Below are positions 15,041 through 26,495 of a stretch of DNA of 64,000 nt, piece by piece. Below the pieces are notes generated by a model. It did not search any database. It was not told the origin of the DNA and saw only the letters and a list, made by a program, of their open reading frames with translations. This DNA is from Halisarca cf. caerulea (Eukaryota > Porifera > Demospongiae > Chondrillida > Halisarcidae): contig CAUJGJ010000474.1 in NCBI GenBank assembly GCA_963170055.1, forward strand, positions 1-64,000, written 5' to 3'. How positions within the stretch are numbered: position 1 is the stretch's first letter; each line of letters opens with the position of its first letter. The translations under genes and the position numbers were made by a program.

Positions 15041-18000
15041 CGACTGGACACACATGAAGTTTCTGAAGTGCTGTGGGCGTATTTGTGTAGTGTTGGATAT
15101 GCATGTGCTAATACCAATATTTGGCACTAGCACCACGCACATTCCCAGTGGACACACATGAAGTTTCTTAACTACTGTGGGCGTATTTGTGTAGTGTTTG
15201 ATATGCTGGTGCTAATACCAATATTTGGCACTAGCACCACGCACATTCCCAGTGGACACACATGAAGTTTCTTAACTATTGTGGGCATATTTGTGTAATG
15301 TTGGATATGCTGGTGCTAATACCAATATTTGGCACTAGCACCATGCACATTCCCAGTGGACACACTTGACCTTTCTGAAGTGCTGTGGGCGTATTTGTGT
15401 AGTGTTGGATATGCTGGTGCTAATACCAATATTTGGCACTAGCACCACGCACATTCCCAGTGGACACACATGAAGTTTCTTAACTACTGTAGGCGTATTT
15501 GTGTAACGTTGGATATACTGGTGCTAATACCAATATTTGGCACTAGCACCACGCACATTCCCAGTGGACACACATGAAGTTTCTGAAGTGCTGTGGGCAT
15601 ATTTGTGTAGTGTTGGATATGCTGGTGCAAATACCAATATTTGGCACTAGTATCCACGTATATTCCCAGTAGACACACATGAAGTTTCTGAAGTGCTGTG
15701 GGCATATTTGTGTAGTGTTGGATATGCTGGTGCTAATACCAATATTTGGCACTAGCACCACGCACATTCCCAGCGGACACACATGAAGTTTCTGAAGTGC
15801 TGTGGGCGTATTTGTGTAGTGTTGGATATGCTGGTGCTAATACCAATATTTGGCACTAGCACCACGCACATTCCCAGTGGACACACATGAAGTTTCTTAA
15901 CTACTGTGGGCGTATTTGTGTAGTGTTGGATATGCTGGTGCTAATACCAATATTTGGCACTAGCACCACGCACATTCCCAGCGGACACACATGAAGTTTC
16001 TGAAGTGCTGTGGGCGTATTTGTGTAGTGTTGGATATGCTGGTGCTAATACCAATATTTGGCACTAGCACCACGCACATTCCCAGTGGACACACATGAAG
16101 TTTCTTAACTACTGTGGGCGTATTTGTGTAATGTTGGATATGCTGGTTCTAATACCAATATTTGGCACTAGCACCACGCACATTCCCAGTGGACACACAT
16201 GAAGTTTCTAAAGTGCTGTGGGCGTATTTGTGTAGTGTTGGATATGCTGGTGCTAATACCAATATTTGGCACTAGCACCACGCACATTCCCAGTGGACAC
16301 ACATGAAGTTTCTTAACTACTGTGGGCGTATTTGTGTAATGTTGGATATGCTGGTTCTAATACCAATATTTGGCACTAGCACCACGCACATTCCCAGTGG
16401 ACACACATGAAGTTTCTAAAGTGCTGTGGGCGTATTTGTGTAGTGTTGGATATGCTGGTGCTAATACCAATATTTGGCACTAGCACCACGCACATTCCCA
16501 GTGGACACACATGAAGTTTCTGAAGTGCTGTGGGCGTATTTGTGTAGTGTTGAATATGCTGGTGCTAATACCAATATTTGGCACTAGCACCACGCACATT
16601 CCCAGTGGACACACATGAAGTTTCTTAACTATTGTGGGCATATTTGTGTAATGTTGGATATGCTGGTGCTAATACCAATATTTAGCACTAGCACCACGCA
16701 CACTCCCTCTGGACACACATGAAGTTTCTTAACTACTGTGGGCGTATTTGTGTAGTGTTGGATATGCTGGTGCTAATACCAATATTTGGCACTAGCACCA
16801 CGCACATTCCCAGTGGACACACATGAAGTTTCTTAACTACTGTGGGTGTTTTTGTTTAGTGTCGGATATGCTGGTGCTAATACCAATATTTGGCACTAGC
16901 ACCACGCACATTCCGAGTGGACACACATGAATTTCTGAAGTGCTGTGGGCGTATTTGTGTAGTGTTGGATATGCTGGTGCTAATACCAATATTTGGCACT
17001 ATCACCACGCACATTCCCAGTGGACACACCTGAAGTTTCTTAACTACTGTGGGCGTATTTGTGTAGTGTTGGATATACTGGTGCTAATACCAATATTTGG
17101 CACTAGCACCACGCACATTCCGAGCGGACACACATGAAGTTTCTTAAGTGCTGTGGGCGTATTTGTGTAGTGTTGGATATGCTGGTGCTAATACAAATAT
17201 TTGGCACTAGCACCACGCACATTCCGAGTGGACACACATGAAGTTTCTTAACTTCTGTGGGCGTATTTGTGTAGTGTTGAATATGCTGGTGCTAATACCA
17301 ATAATTGGCACTAGCACCACGCACATTCCGACTGGACACACATGAAGTTTCTGAAGTGCTGTGGGCGTATTTGTGTAGTGTTGGATATGCTGGTGCTAAT
17401 ACCAATATTTGGCACTAGCACCACGCACATTCCCAGTGGACACACATGAAGTTTCTTAACTACTGTGGGCGTATTTGTGTAGTGTTTGATATGCTGGTGC
17501 TAATACCAATATTTGGCACTAGCACCACGCACATTCCCAGTGGACACACATGAAGTTTCTTAACTATTGTGGGCATATTTGTGTAATGTTGGATATGCTG
17601 GTGCTAATACCAATATTTGGCACTAGCACCATGCACATTCCCAGTGGACACACTTGACCTTTCTGAAGTGCTGTGGGCGTATTTTTGTAGTGTTGGATAT
17701 GCTGGTGCTAATACCAATATTTGGCACTAACACCACGCACATTCCCAGTGGACACAAATGAAGTTTCTGAAGTGCTGTGGGCGTATTTGTGTAGTGTTGG
17801 ATATGCTGGTGCTAATACCAATATTTGGCACTAGCACTACGCACATTCCCAGTGGACACACATGAAGTTTCTTAACTACTGTAGGCGTATTTGTGTAACG
17901 TTGGATATGCTGGTGCTAATACCAATATTTGGCACTAGCACCACGCACATTCCCAGTGGACACACATGAAGTTTCTGAAGTGCTGTGGGCATATTTGTGT

Positions 18001-18170
18001 AGTGTTGGATATGCTGGTGCAAATACCAATATTTGGCACTAGTATCCACGTATATTCCCAGTGGACACACATGAAGTTTCTGAAGTGCTGTGGGCGTATT
18101 TGTGTAGTGTTGGATATGCTGGTGCTAATACCAATATTTGGCACTAGCACCACGCACATTCCCAGCGGAC
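15041..18170 (+). repeat. Block repeated at 22-23 monomer spacing (2,288 then 2,392 bp)
   Basis: 'cgactggacac' at 15041 recurs at 17329 (2,288 bp, 22 monomers). The 'tagtatccacg' monomer at 15651 recurs at 18043 (2,392 bp, 23 monomers). The runs between them correspond, except that the second copy has one extra monomer (the one with 'gacacaaatgaag', near 17755). An older duplication followed by a one-monomer gain or loss explains this. Confidence 0.7.
16099..16430 (+). repeat. Dimer (208-bp) tandem duplication
   Basis: The rare variant 'tgctggttct' occurs at 16141 and 16349, exactly 208 bp apart. Each is followed by 'gaagtttctaaagtgctg', another rare variant (about 16201 and 16409). Two monomers have therefore been duplicated in tandem. 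The event is the smallest clear multi-monomer duplication I found. Confidence 0.8.
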
Positions 18171-20667
18171 ACACATGAAGTTTCTGAAGTGCTGTGGGCG
18201 TATTTGTGTAGTGTTGGATATGCTGGTGCTAATACCAATATTTGGCACTAGCACCACGCACATTCCCAGTGGACACACATGAAGTTTCTTAACTACTGTG
18301 GGCGTATTTGTGTAATGTTGGATATGCTGGTGCTAATACCAATATTTGGCACTAGCACCACGCACATTCCCAGTGGACACACATGAAGTTTCTGAAGTGC
18401 TGTGGGCGTATTTGTGTAGTGTTGGATATGCTGGTGCTAATACCAATAATTGGCACTAGCACCACGCACATTCCCAGTGGACACACATGAAGTTTCTTAA
18501 CTACTGTGGGCGTATTTGCGTAGTGTTGGATATGCTGGTGCTAATACCAATATTTGGCACTAGCACCACGTACATTCCCAGTGGACATACATGACCTTTC
18601 TGAAGTGCTGTGGGCGTATTTGTGTAGTGTTGGATATGCTGGTGCTAATACCAATATTTGGCACTAGCACCACGTACATTCCCACAGCACACACATAAAG
18701 TTTCTGAAGTGCTGTGGGCGTATTTGTGTAGTGTTGGATATGCTGGTGCTAATACCAATATTTGGCACTACCACCACGCACATTCCCAGTGGACACACAT
18801 GAAGTTTCTGAAGTGCTGTGGGCGTATTTGTGTAGTGTTGGATATGCTGGTGCTAATACCAATATTTGGCACTAGCACCACGCACATTCCCAGTGGACAC
18901 ACATGAAGTTTCTGAAGTGCTGTGGGCGTATTTGTGTAGTGTTGAATATGCTGGTGCTAATACCAATATTTGGCACTAGCACCACGCACATTCCCAGTGG
19001 ACACACATGAAGTTTCTGAAGTGCTGTGGGCGTATTTGTGTAGTGTTGGATATGCTGGTGCTAATACCAATAGTTTGCACTAGCACCACGCACATTCCCA
19101 GTGGACACACATGAAGTTTCTTAACTATTGTGGGCATATTTGTGTAATGTTGTATATGCTGGTGCTAATACCAATATTTGGCACTAGCACCATGCACATT
19201 CTCAGTGGACACACATGACCTTTCTGAAGTGCTGTGGGCGTATTTGTGTAGTGTTGGATATGCTGGTGCTAATACCAATATTTGGCACTAGCACCACGTA
19301 CATTCCCAGTGGACACTCATGAAGTTTCTTAACTACTGTGGGCGTATTTGTGTAGTGTTGGATATGCTGGTGCTAATACCAATATTTGGCACTAGCACCA
19401 CGTACATTCCCAGTGGACATACATGACCTTTCTGAAGTGCTGTGGGCGTATTTGTGTAGTGTTGGATATGCTGGTGCTAATACCAATATTTGGCACTAGC
19501 ACCACGTACATTCCCACAGCACACACATAAAGTTTCTGAAGTGCTGTGGGCGTATTTGTGTAGTGTTGGATATGCTGGTGCTAATACCAATATTTGGCAC
19601 TAGCACCACGCACATTCCCAGTGGACACACATGAAGTTTCTGAAGTGCTGTGGGCGTATTTGTGTAGTGTTGGATATGCTGATGCTAATACCAATATTTG
19701 GCACTAGCACCACGCACATTCCCAGTGGACACACATGAAGTTTCTGAAGTGCTGTGGGCGTATTTGTATAGTGTTGAATATGCTGGTGCTAATACCAATA
19801 TTTGGCACTAGCACCACGCACATTCCCAGTGGACACACATGAAGTTTCTTAACTATTGTGGGCATTTTTGTGTAATGTTGGATATGCTGGTGCAAATACC
19901 AATATTTGGCACTAGCACCATGCACATTCCCAGTGGACACACATGAAGTTTCTTAACTATTGTGGGCATTTTTGTGTAATGTTGGATATGCTGGTGCTAA
20001 TACCAATATTTGGCACTAGCACCATGCACATTCCCAGTGGACATACATGACCTTTCTGAAGTGCTGTGGGCGTATTTGTGTAGTGTTGGATATGCTGGTG
20101 CTAATACCAATATTTGGCACTAGCACCACGTACATTCCCACTGCACACACATAAAGTTTCTGAAGTGCTGTGGGCGTATTTGTGTAGTGTTGGATATGCT
20201 AGTGCTAATACCAATATTTGGCACTAGCACCATGCACATTCCCAGTGGACACACATGAAGTTTCTTAACTACTGTGGGCGTATTTGTGTAGTGTTGGATA
20301 TGCTGGTGCTAATACCAATATTTGGCACTAGCACCACGCACATTCCCAGTGGACACACATGAAGTTTCTTAACTACTGTGGGTGTTTTTGTTTAGTGTCG
20401 GATATGCTGGTGCTAATACCAATATTTGGCACTAGCACCACGCACATTCCCAGTGGACACACATGAAGTTTCTTAACTACTGTAGGCGTATTTGTGTAAT
20501 GTTGGATATGCTGGTGCTAGTACCAATATTTGGCACTAGCACCACGCACATTCCCAGTGGACACACATGAAGTTTCTGAAGTGCTGTGGGCGTATTTGTG
20601 TAGTGTTGGATATGCTGGTGCTAATACCAATAATTGGAACTAGCACCACGCACATTCTTAGTGGACA
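17651..20667 (+). repeat. ~29-monomer higher-order unit, copy 1 (3,017 bp)
   Basis: This unit starts at the monomer with 'cacttgacct' and 'gcgtatttttgtagtg'; the same monomer recurs 3,017 bp later at 20668. The following monomers correspond one to one in order, including the 'tagtatccacg' tracer, 'tttgcgtagtg', 'cccacagcacacacataaag' (about 18683/21700) and 'aatagtttgcac' (about 19070/22087). The extra base over 29 x 104 comes from the tracer monomer. Near the right end it holds a poly-purine-poor 'gggtgtttttgtttagtgtcgg' monomer and a 'gctagtacc' monomer. Confidence 0.8.
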
Positions 20668-23600
20668 CACTTGACCTTTCTGAAGTGCTGTGGGCGTATT
20701 TTTGTAGTGTTGGATATGCTGGTGCTAATACCAATATTTGGCACTAACACCACGCACATTCCCAGTGGACACAAATGAAGTTTCTGAAGTGCTGTGGGCG
20801 TATTTGTGTAGTGTTGGATATGCTGGTGCTAATACCAATATTTGGCACTAGCACCACGCACATTCCCAGTGGACACACATGAAGTTTCTTAACTACTGTA
20901 GGCGTATTTGTGTAACGTTGGATATGCTGGTGCTAATACCAATATTTGGCACTAGCACCACGCACATTCCCAGTGGACACACATGAAGTTTCTGAAGTGC
21001 TGTGGGCATATTTGTGTAGTGTTGGATATGCTGGTGCAAATACCAATATTTGGCACTAGTATCCACGTATATTCCCAGTGGACACACATGAAGTTTCTGA
21101 AGTGCTGTGGGCGTATTTGTGTAGTGTTGGATATGCTGGTGCTAATACCAATATTTGGCACTAGCACCACGCACATTCCCAGCGGACACACATGAAGTTT
21201 CTGAAGTGCTGTGGGCGTATTTGTGTAGTGTTGGATATGCTGGTGCTAATACCAATATTTGGCACTAGCACCACGCACATTCCCAGTGGACACACATGAA
21301 GTTTCTTAACTACTGTGGGCGTATTTGTGTAATGTTGGATATGCTGGTGCTAATACCAATATTTGGCACTAGCACCACGCACATTCCCAGTGGACACACA
21401 TGAAGTTTCTGAAGTGCTGTGGGCGTATTTGTGTAGTGTTGGATATGCTGGTGCTAATACCAATAATTGGCACTAGCACCACGCACATTCCCAGTGGACA
21501 CACATGAAGTTTCTTAACTACTGTGGGCGTATTTGCGTAGTGTTGGATATGCTGGTGCTAATACCAATATTTGGCACTAGCACCACGTACATTCCCAGTG
21601 GACATACATGACCTTTCTGAAGTGCTGTGGGCGTATTTGTGTAGTGTTGGATATGCTGGTGCTAATACCAATATTTGGCACTAGCACCACGTACATTCCC
21701 ACAGCACACACATAAAGTTTCTGAAGTGCTGTGGGCGTATTTGTGTAGTGTTGGATATGCTGGTGCTAATACCAATATTTGGCACTACCACCACGCACAT
21801 TCCCAGTGGACACACATGAAGTTTCTGAAGTGCTGTGGGCGTATTTGTGTAGTGTTGGATATGCTGGTGCTAATACCAATATTTGGCACTAGCACCACGC
21901 ACATTCCCAGTGGACACACATGAAGTTTCTGAAGTGCTGTGGGCGTATTTGTGTAGTGTTGAATATGCTGGTGCTAATACCAATATTTGGCACTAGCACC
22001 ACGCACATTCCCAGTGGACACACATGAAGTTTCTGAAGTGCTGTGGGCGTATTTGTGTAGTGTTGGATATGCTGGTGCTAATACCAATAGTTTGCACTAG
22101 CACCACGCACATTCCCAGTGGACACACATGAAGTTTCTTAACTATTGTGGGCATATTTGTGTAATGTTGTATATGCTGGTGCTAATACCAATATTTGGCA
22201 CTAGCACAATGCACATTCCCAGTGGACACACATGACCTTTCTGAAGTGCTGTGGGCGTATTTGTGTAGTGTTGGATATGCTGGTGCTAATACCAATATTT
22301 GGCACTAGCACCACGTACATTCCCAGTGGACACTCATGAAGTTTCTTAACTACTGTGGGCGTATTTGTGTAGTGTTGGATATGCTGGTGCTAATACCAAT
22401 ATTTGGCACTAGCACCACGTACATTCCCAGTGGACATACATGACCTTTCTGAAGTGCTGTGGGCGTATTTGTGTAGTGTTGGATATGCTGGTGCTAATAC
22501 CAATATTTGGCACTAGCACCACGTACATTCCCACTGCACACACATAAAGTTTCTGAAGTGCTGTGGGCGTATTTGTGTAGTGTTGGATATGCTGGTGCTA
22601 ATACCAATATTTGGCACTAGCACCACGCACATTCCCAGTGGACACCCATGAAGTTTCTGAAGTGCTGTGGGCGTATTTGTGTAGTGTTGAATATGCTGGT
22701 GCTAATACCAATAGTTGGCACTAGCACCACGCACATTCCCAGTGGACACACATTAAGTTTCTGAAGTGCTGTGGGCGTATTTGTGTAGTGTTGGATATGC
22801 TGGTGCTAATACCAATATTTGGCACTAGCACCACGTACATTCCCAGTGGACATACATGACCTTTCTGAAGTGCTGTGGGCGTATTTGTGTAGTGTTGGAT
22901 ATGCTGGTGCTAATACCAATATTTGGCACTAGCACCACGCACATTCCCAGTGGACACACATGAAGTTTCTGAAGTGCTGTGGGCGTATTTGTATAGTGTT
23001 GAATATGCTGGTGCAAATACCAATATTTGGCACTAGCACCACGCACATTCCCAGTGGACACACATGAAGTTTCTTAACTATTGTGGGCATTTTTGTGTAA
23101 TGTTGGATATGCTGGTGCAAATACCAATATTTGGCACTAGCACCATGCACATTCCCAGTGGACACACATGAAGTTTCTTAACTATTGTGGGCATTTTTGT
23201 GTAATGTTGGATATGCTGGTGCTAATACCAATATTTGGCACTAGCACCATGCACATTCCCAGTGGACATACATGACCTTTCTGAAGTGCTGTGGGCGTAT
23301 TTGTGTAGTGTTGGATATGCTGGTGCTAATACCAATATTTGGCACTAGCACCACGTACATTCCCACTGCACACACATAAAGTTTCTGAAGTGCTGTGGGC
23401 GTATTTGTGTAGTGTTGGATATGCTAGTGCTAATACCAATATTTGGCACTAGCACCATGCACATTCCCAGTGGACACACATGAAGTTTCTTAACTACTGT
23501 GGGTGTTTTTGTTTAGTGTCGGATATGCTGGTGCTAATACCAATATTTGGCACTAGCACCACGCACATTCCCAGTGGACACACATGAAGTTTCTGAAGTG

Positions 23601-23690
23601 CTGTGGGCGTATTTGTGTAGTGTTGGATATGCTGGTGCTAATACCAATAATTGGAACTAGCACCACGCACATTCTTAGTGGACACACATG
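20668..23690 (+). repeat. ~29-monomer higher-order unit, copy 2, with internal monomer gains and losses
   Basis: The unit aligns to 17651-20667 at an offset of 3,017 bp through about 22530. The offset becomes 3,225 (+2 monomers) at the 'tatttgtata' monomer (19761/22986), then 3,121 (+1 monomer) at the 'ggtgtttttgttt' monomer (20381/23502). It is back to 3,017 at 'ttggaactag' (20635/23652). Two extra monomers were therefore gained and two lost between the copies. Base differences in the aligned part are few. Confidence 0.75.
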
Positions 23691-26495
23691 ACCTTTCTGA
23701 AGTGCTGTGGGCGTATTTGTGTAGTGTTGGATATGCTGGTGCTAATACCAATAATTGGCACTAGCACCACGCACATTCCCAGTGGACACACATGAAGTTT
23801 CTTAACTACTGTGGGCGTATTTGCGTAGTGTTTGATATGCTGGTGCTAATACCAATATTTGGCACTAGCACCACGCACGTTCCCAGTGGACACACATGAA
23901 GTTTCTTAACTACTGTGGGTGTTTTTGTTTAGTGTCGGATATGCTGGTGCTAATACCAATATTTGGCACTAGCACCACGCACATTCCGAGTTGACACACA
24001 TGAAGTTTCTGAAGTGCTGTGGGCGTATTTGTGTAGTGTTGGATATGCTGGTGCTAATACCAATATTTGGCACTAGCACCACGCACATTCCCAGTGGACA
24101 CACATGAAGTTTCTTAACTATTGTGGGCATTTTTGTGTAATGTTGGATATGCTGGTGCTAATACCAATATTTGGCACTAGCACCATGCACATTCCCAGTG
24201 GACACACATGACCTTTCTGAAGTGCTGTGGGCGTATTTGTGTAGTGTTGGATATGCTGGTGCTAATACCAATATTTGGCACTAGCACCACGCACATTCCC
24301 AGTGGACACACATAAAGTTTCTGAAGTGCTGTGGGCGTATTTGTGTAGTGTTGGATATGCTGGTGCTAATACCAATATTTGGCACTAGCACCACGCACGT
24401 TCCCAGTGGACACACATTAAGTTTCTTAACTACTGAGGGTGTTTTTGTTTAGTGTCGGATATGCTGGTGCTAATACCAATATTTGGCACTAGCACCACGC
24501 ACATTCCGAGTTGACACACATGAAGTTTCTGAAGTGATGTGGGCGTATTTGTGTAGTGTTGGATATGCTGGTGCTAATACCAATATTTGGCACTAGCACC
24601 ACGCACATTCCCAGTGGACACACATGAAGTTTCTTAACTATTGTGGGCATTTTTGTGTAATGTTGGATATGCTGGTGCTAATACCAATATTTGGCACTAG
24701 CACCATGCACATTCCCAGTGGACACACATGACCTTTCTGAAGTGCTGTGGGCGTATTTGTGTAGTGTTGGATATGCTGGTGCTAATACAAATATTTGGCA
24801 CTAGCACCACGCACATTCCCAGTGGACACACATGAAGTTTCTGAAGTGCTGTGGGCGTATTTGTGTAGTGTTGGATATGCTGGTGCTAATACCAATATTT
24901 GGCACTAGCACCACGTACATTCCCAGTGGATATACATGACCTTTCTGAAGTGCTGTGGGCGTATTTGTGTAGTGTTGGATATGCTGGTGCTAATACCAAT
25001 ATTTGGCACTAGCACCACGTACATTCCCACTGCACACACATATAGTTTCTGAAGTGCTTACGGCGTATTTGTGTAGTGTTGGATATGCTAGTGCTAATAC
25101 CAATATTTGGCACTAGCACCACGCACATTCCCAGTGGACACACATGAAGTTTCTTAACTACTGTGGGCGTTTTTGTGTAGTGTTGGATATGCTGGTGCTA
25201 ATACCAATATTTGGCACTAGCACCACGCACGTTGCCAGTGGACACACATGAAGTTTCTTAACTACTGTGGGTGTTTTTGTTTAGTGTCGGATATGCTGGT
25301 GCTAATACCAATATTTGGCACTAGCACCACGCACATTCCCAGTGGACACTCATGAAGTTTCTTAACTACTGTAGGCGTATTTGTGTAATGTTGGATATGC
25401 TGGTGCTAGTACCAATATTTGGCACTAGCACCACGCACATTCCTAGTGGACACACATGAAGTTTCTGAAGTGCTGCGGGCGTATTTGTGTAGTGTTGGAT
25501 ATGCTGGTGCTAATACCAATAATTGGAACTAGCACCACGCACATTCTTAGTGGACACACATGACCTTTCTGAAGTGCTGTGGGCGTATTTGTGTAGTGTT
25601 GGATATGCTGGTGCTAATACCAATAATTGGCACTAGCACCACGCACATTCCCAGTGGACACACATGAAGTTTCTTAACTACTGTGGGCGTATTTGCGTAG
25701 TGTTGGATATGCTGGTGCTAATACCAATATTTGGCACTAGCACTCACGCACGTTCCCAGTGGACACACATGAAGTTTCTTAACTACTGTGGGTGTTTTTG
25801 TGTAGTGTTGGATATGCTGGTGCTAATACCAATATTTGGCACTAGCACCACGCACGTTGCCAGTGGACACACATGAAGTTTCTTAACTACTGTGGGTGTT
25901 TTTGTTTAGTGTCGGATATGCTGGTGCTAATACCAATATTTGGCACTAGCACCACGCACATTCCCAGTGGACACTCATGAAGTTTCTTAACTACTGTAGG
26001 CGTATTTGTGTAATGTTGGATATGCTGGTGCTAGTACCAATATTTGGCACTAGCACCACGCACATTCCTAGTGGACACACATGAAGTTTCTGAAGTGCTG
26101 CGGGCGTATTTGTGTAGTGTTGGATATGCTGGTGCTAATACCAATAATTGGAACTAGCACCACGCACATTCTTAGTGGACACACATGACCTTTCTGAAGT
26201 GCTGTGGGCGTATTTGTGTAGTGTTGGATATGCTGGTGCTAATACCAATAATTGGCACTAGCACCACGCACATTCCCAGTGGACACACATGAAGTTTCTT
26301 AACTACTGTGGGCGTATTTGCGTAGTGTTGGATATGCTGGTGCTAATACCAATATTTGGCACTAGCACTCACGCACGTTCCCAGTGGACACACATGAAGT
26401 TTCTTAACTACTGTGGGTGTTTTTGTTTAGTGTCGGATATGCTGGTGCTAATACCAATATTTGGCACTAGCACCACGCACATTCCGAGTTGACAC
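23690..26495 (+). repeat. Block related to segment Y of the macro-repeat
   Basis: This block carries types that later define segment Y: 'cacattaagtttcttaac' with 'tactgagggtg' (24434), 'gtgatgtgggcg' (about 24536), 'ctaatacaaatatttgg' (about 24783), 'gtggatatacatg' (about 24927), 'cacatatagtttctg' (about 25038) and 'gcacgttgccagtgg' (25228, 25853). The 'tactgagggtg' monomer reappears at 33169, 8,735 bp away (84 x 104 - 1). This block is probably a partial earlier copy of Y. No non-satellite sequence is present. Confidence 0.7.
25200..26460 (+). repeat. 6-monomer (625-bp) tandem duplication
   Basis: 'gttgccagtgg' at 25231 and 25856, and the +1-bp variant 'cactcacgcacg' at 25741 and 26366, are each 625 bp apart. 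That equals 6 x 104 + 1, the extra base coming from the 'cactcacg' variant itself. The linked order 'gctagtacc', 'gctgcgggcg', 'aattggaactag', 'tttgcgtagtg' is the same in both copies. The corresponding Y segment at about 34.1-34.6 kb carries this set only once and lacks the 'cactcacg' insertion. Confidence 0.8.

Larger units (their letters stand above)
10690..17650 (+). repeat. Transitional array domain with mixed monomer types
   Basis: After about 10.7 kb the left-domain types stop. The linkers 'gaagtttcttaactact' and 'gaagtttctgaagtgct' dominate, with scattered 'gaaatttcataagtact' (about 12770, 13290, 13705) and the type 'gggtgtttttgtttagtgtcgg' (about 12376, 12480, 14556, 16844). Many private substitutions and small indels occur, e.g. 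'ggcactacacaacg' near 13152 and 'ggattctggtg' near 14266. No single unit length fits the whole stretch. It contains satellite only, with no gene. Confidence 0.7.
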
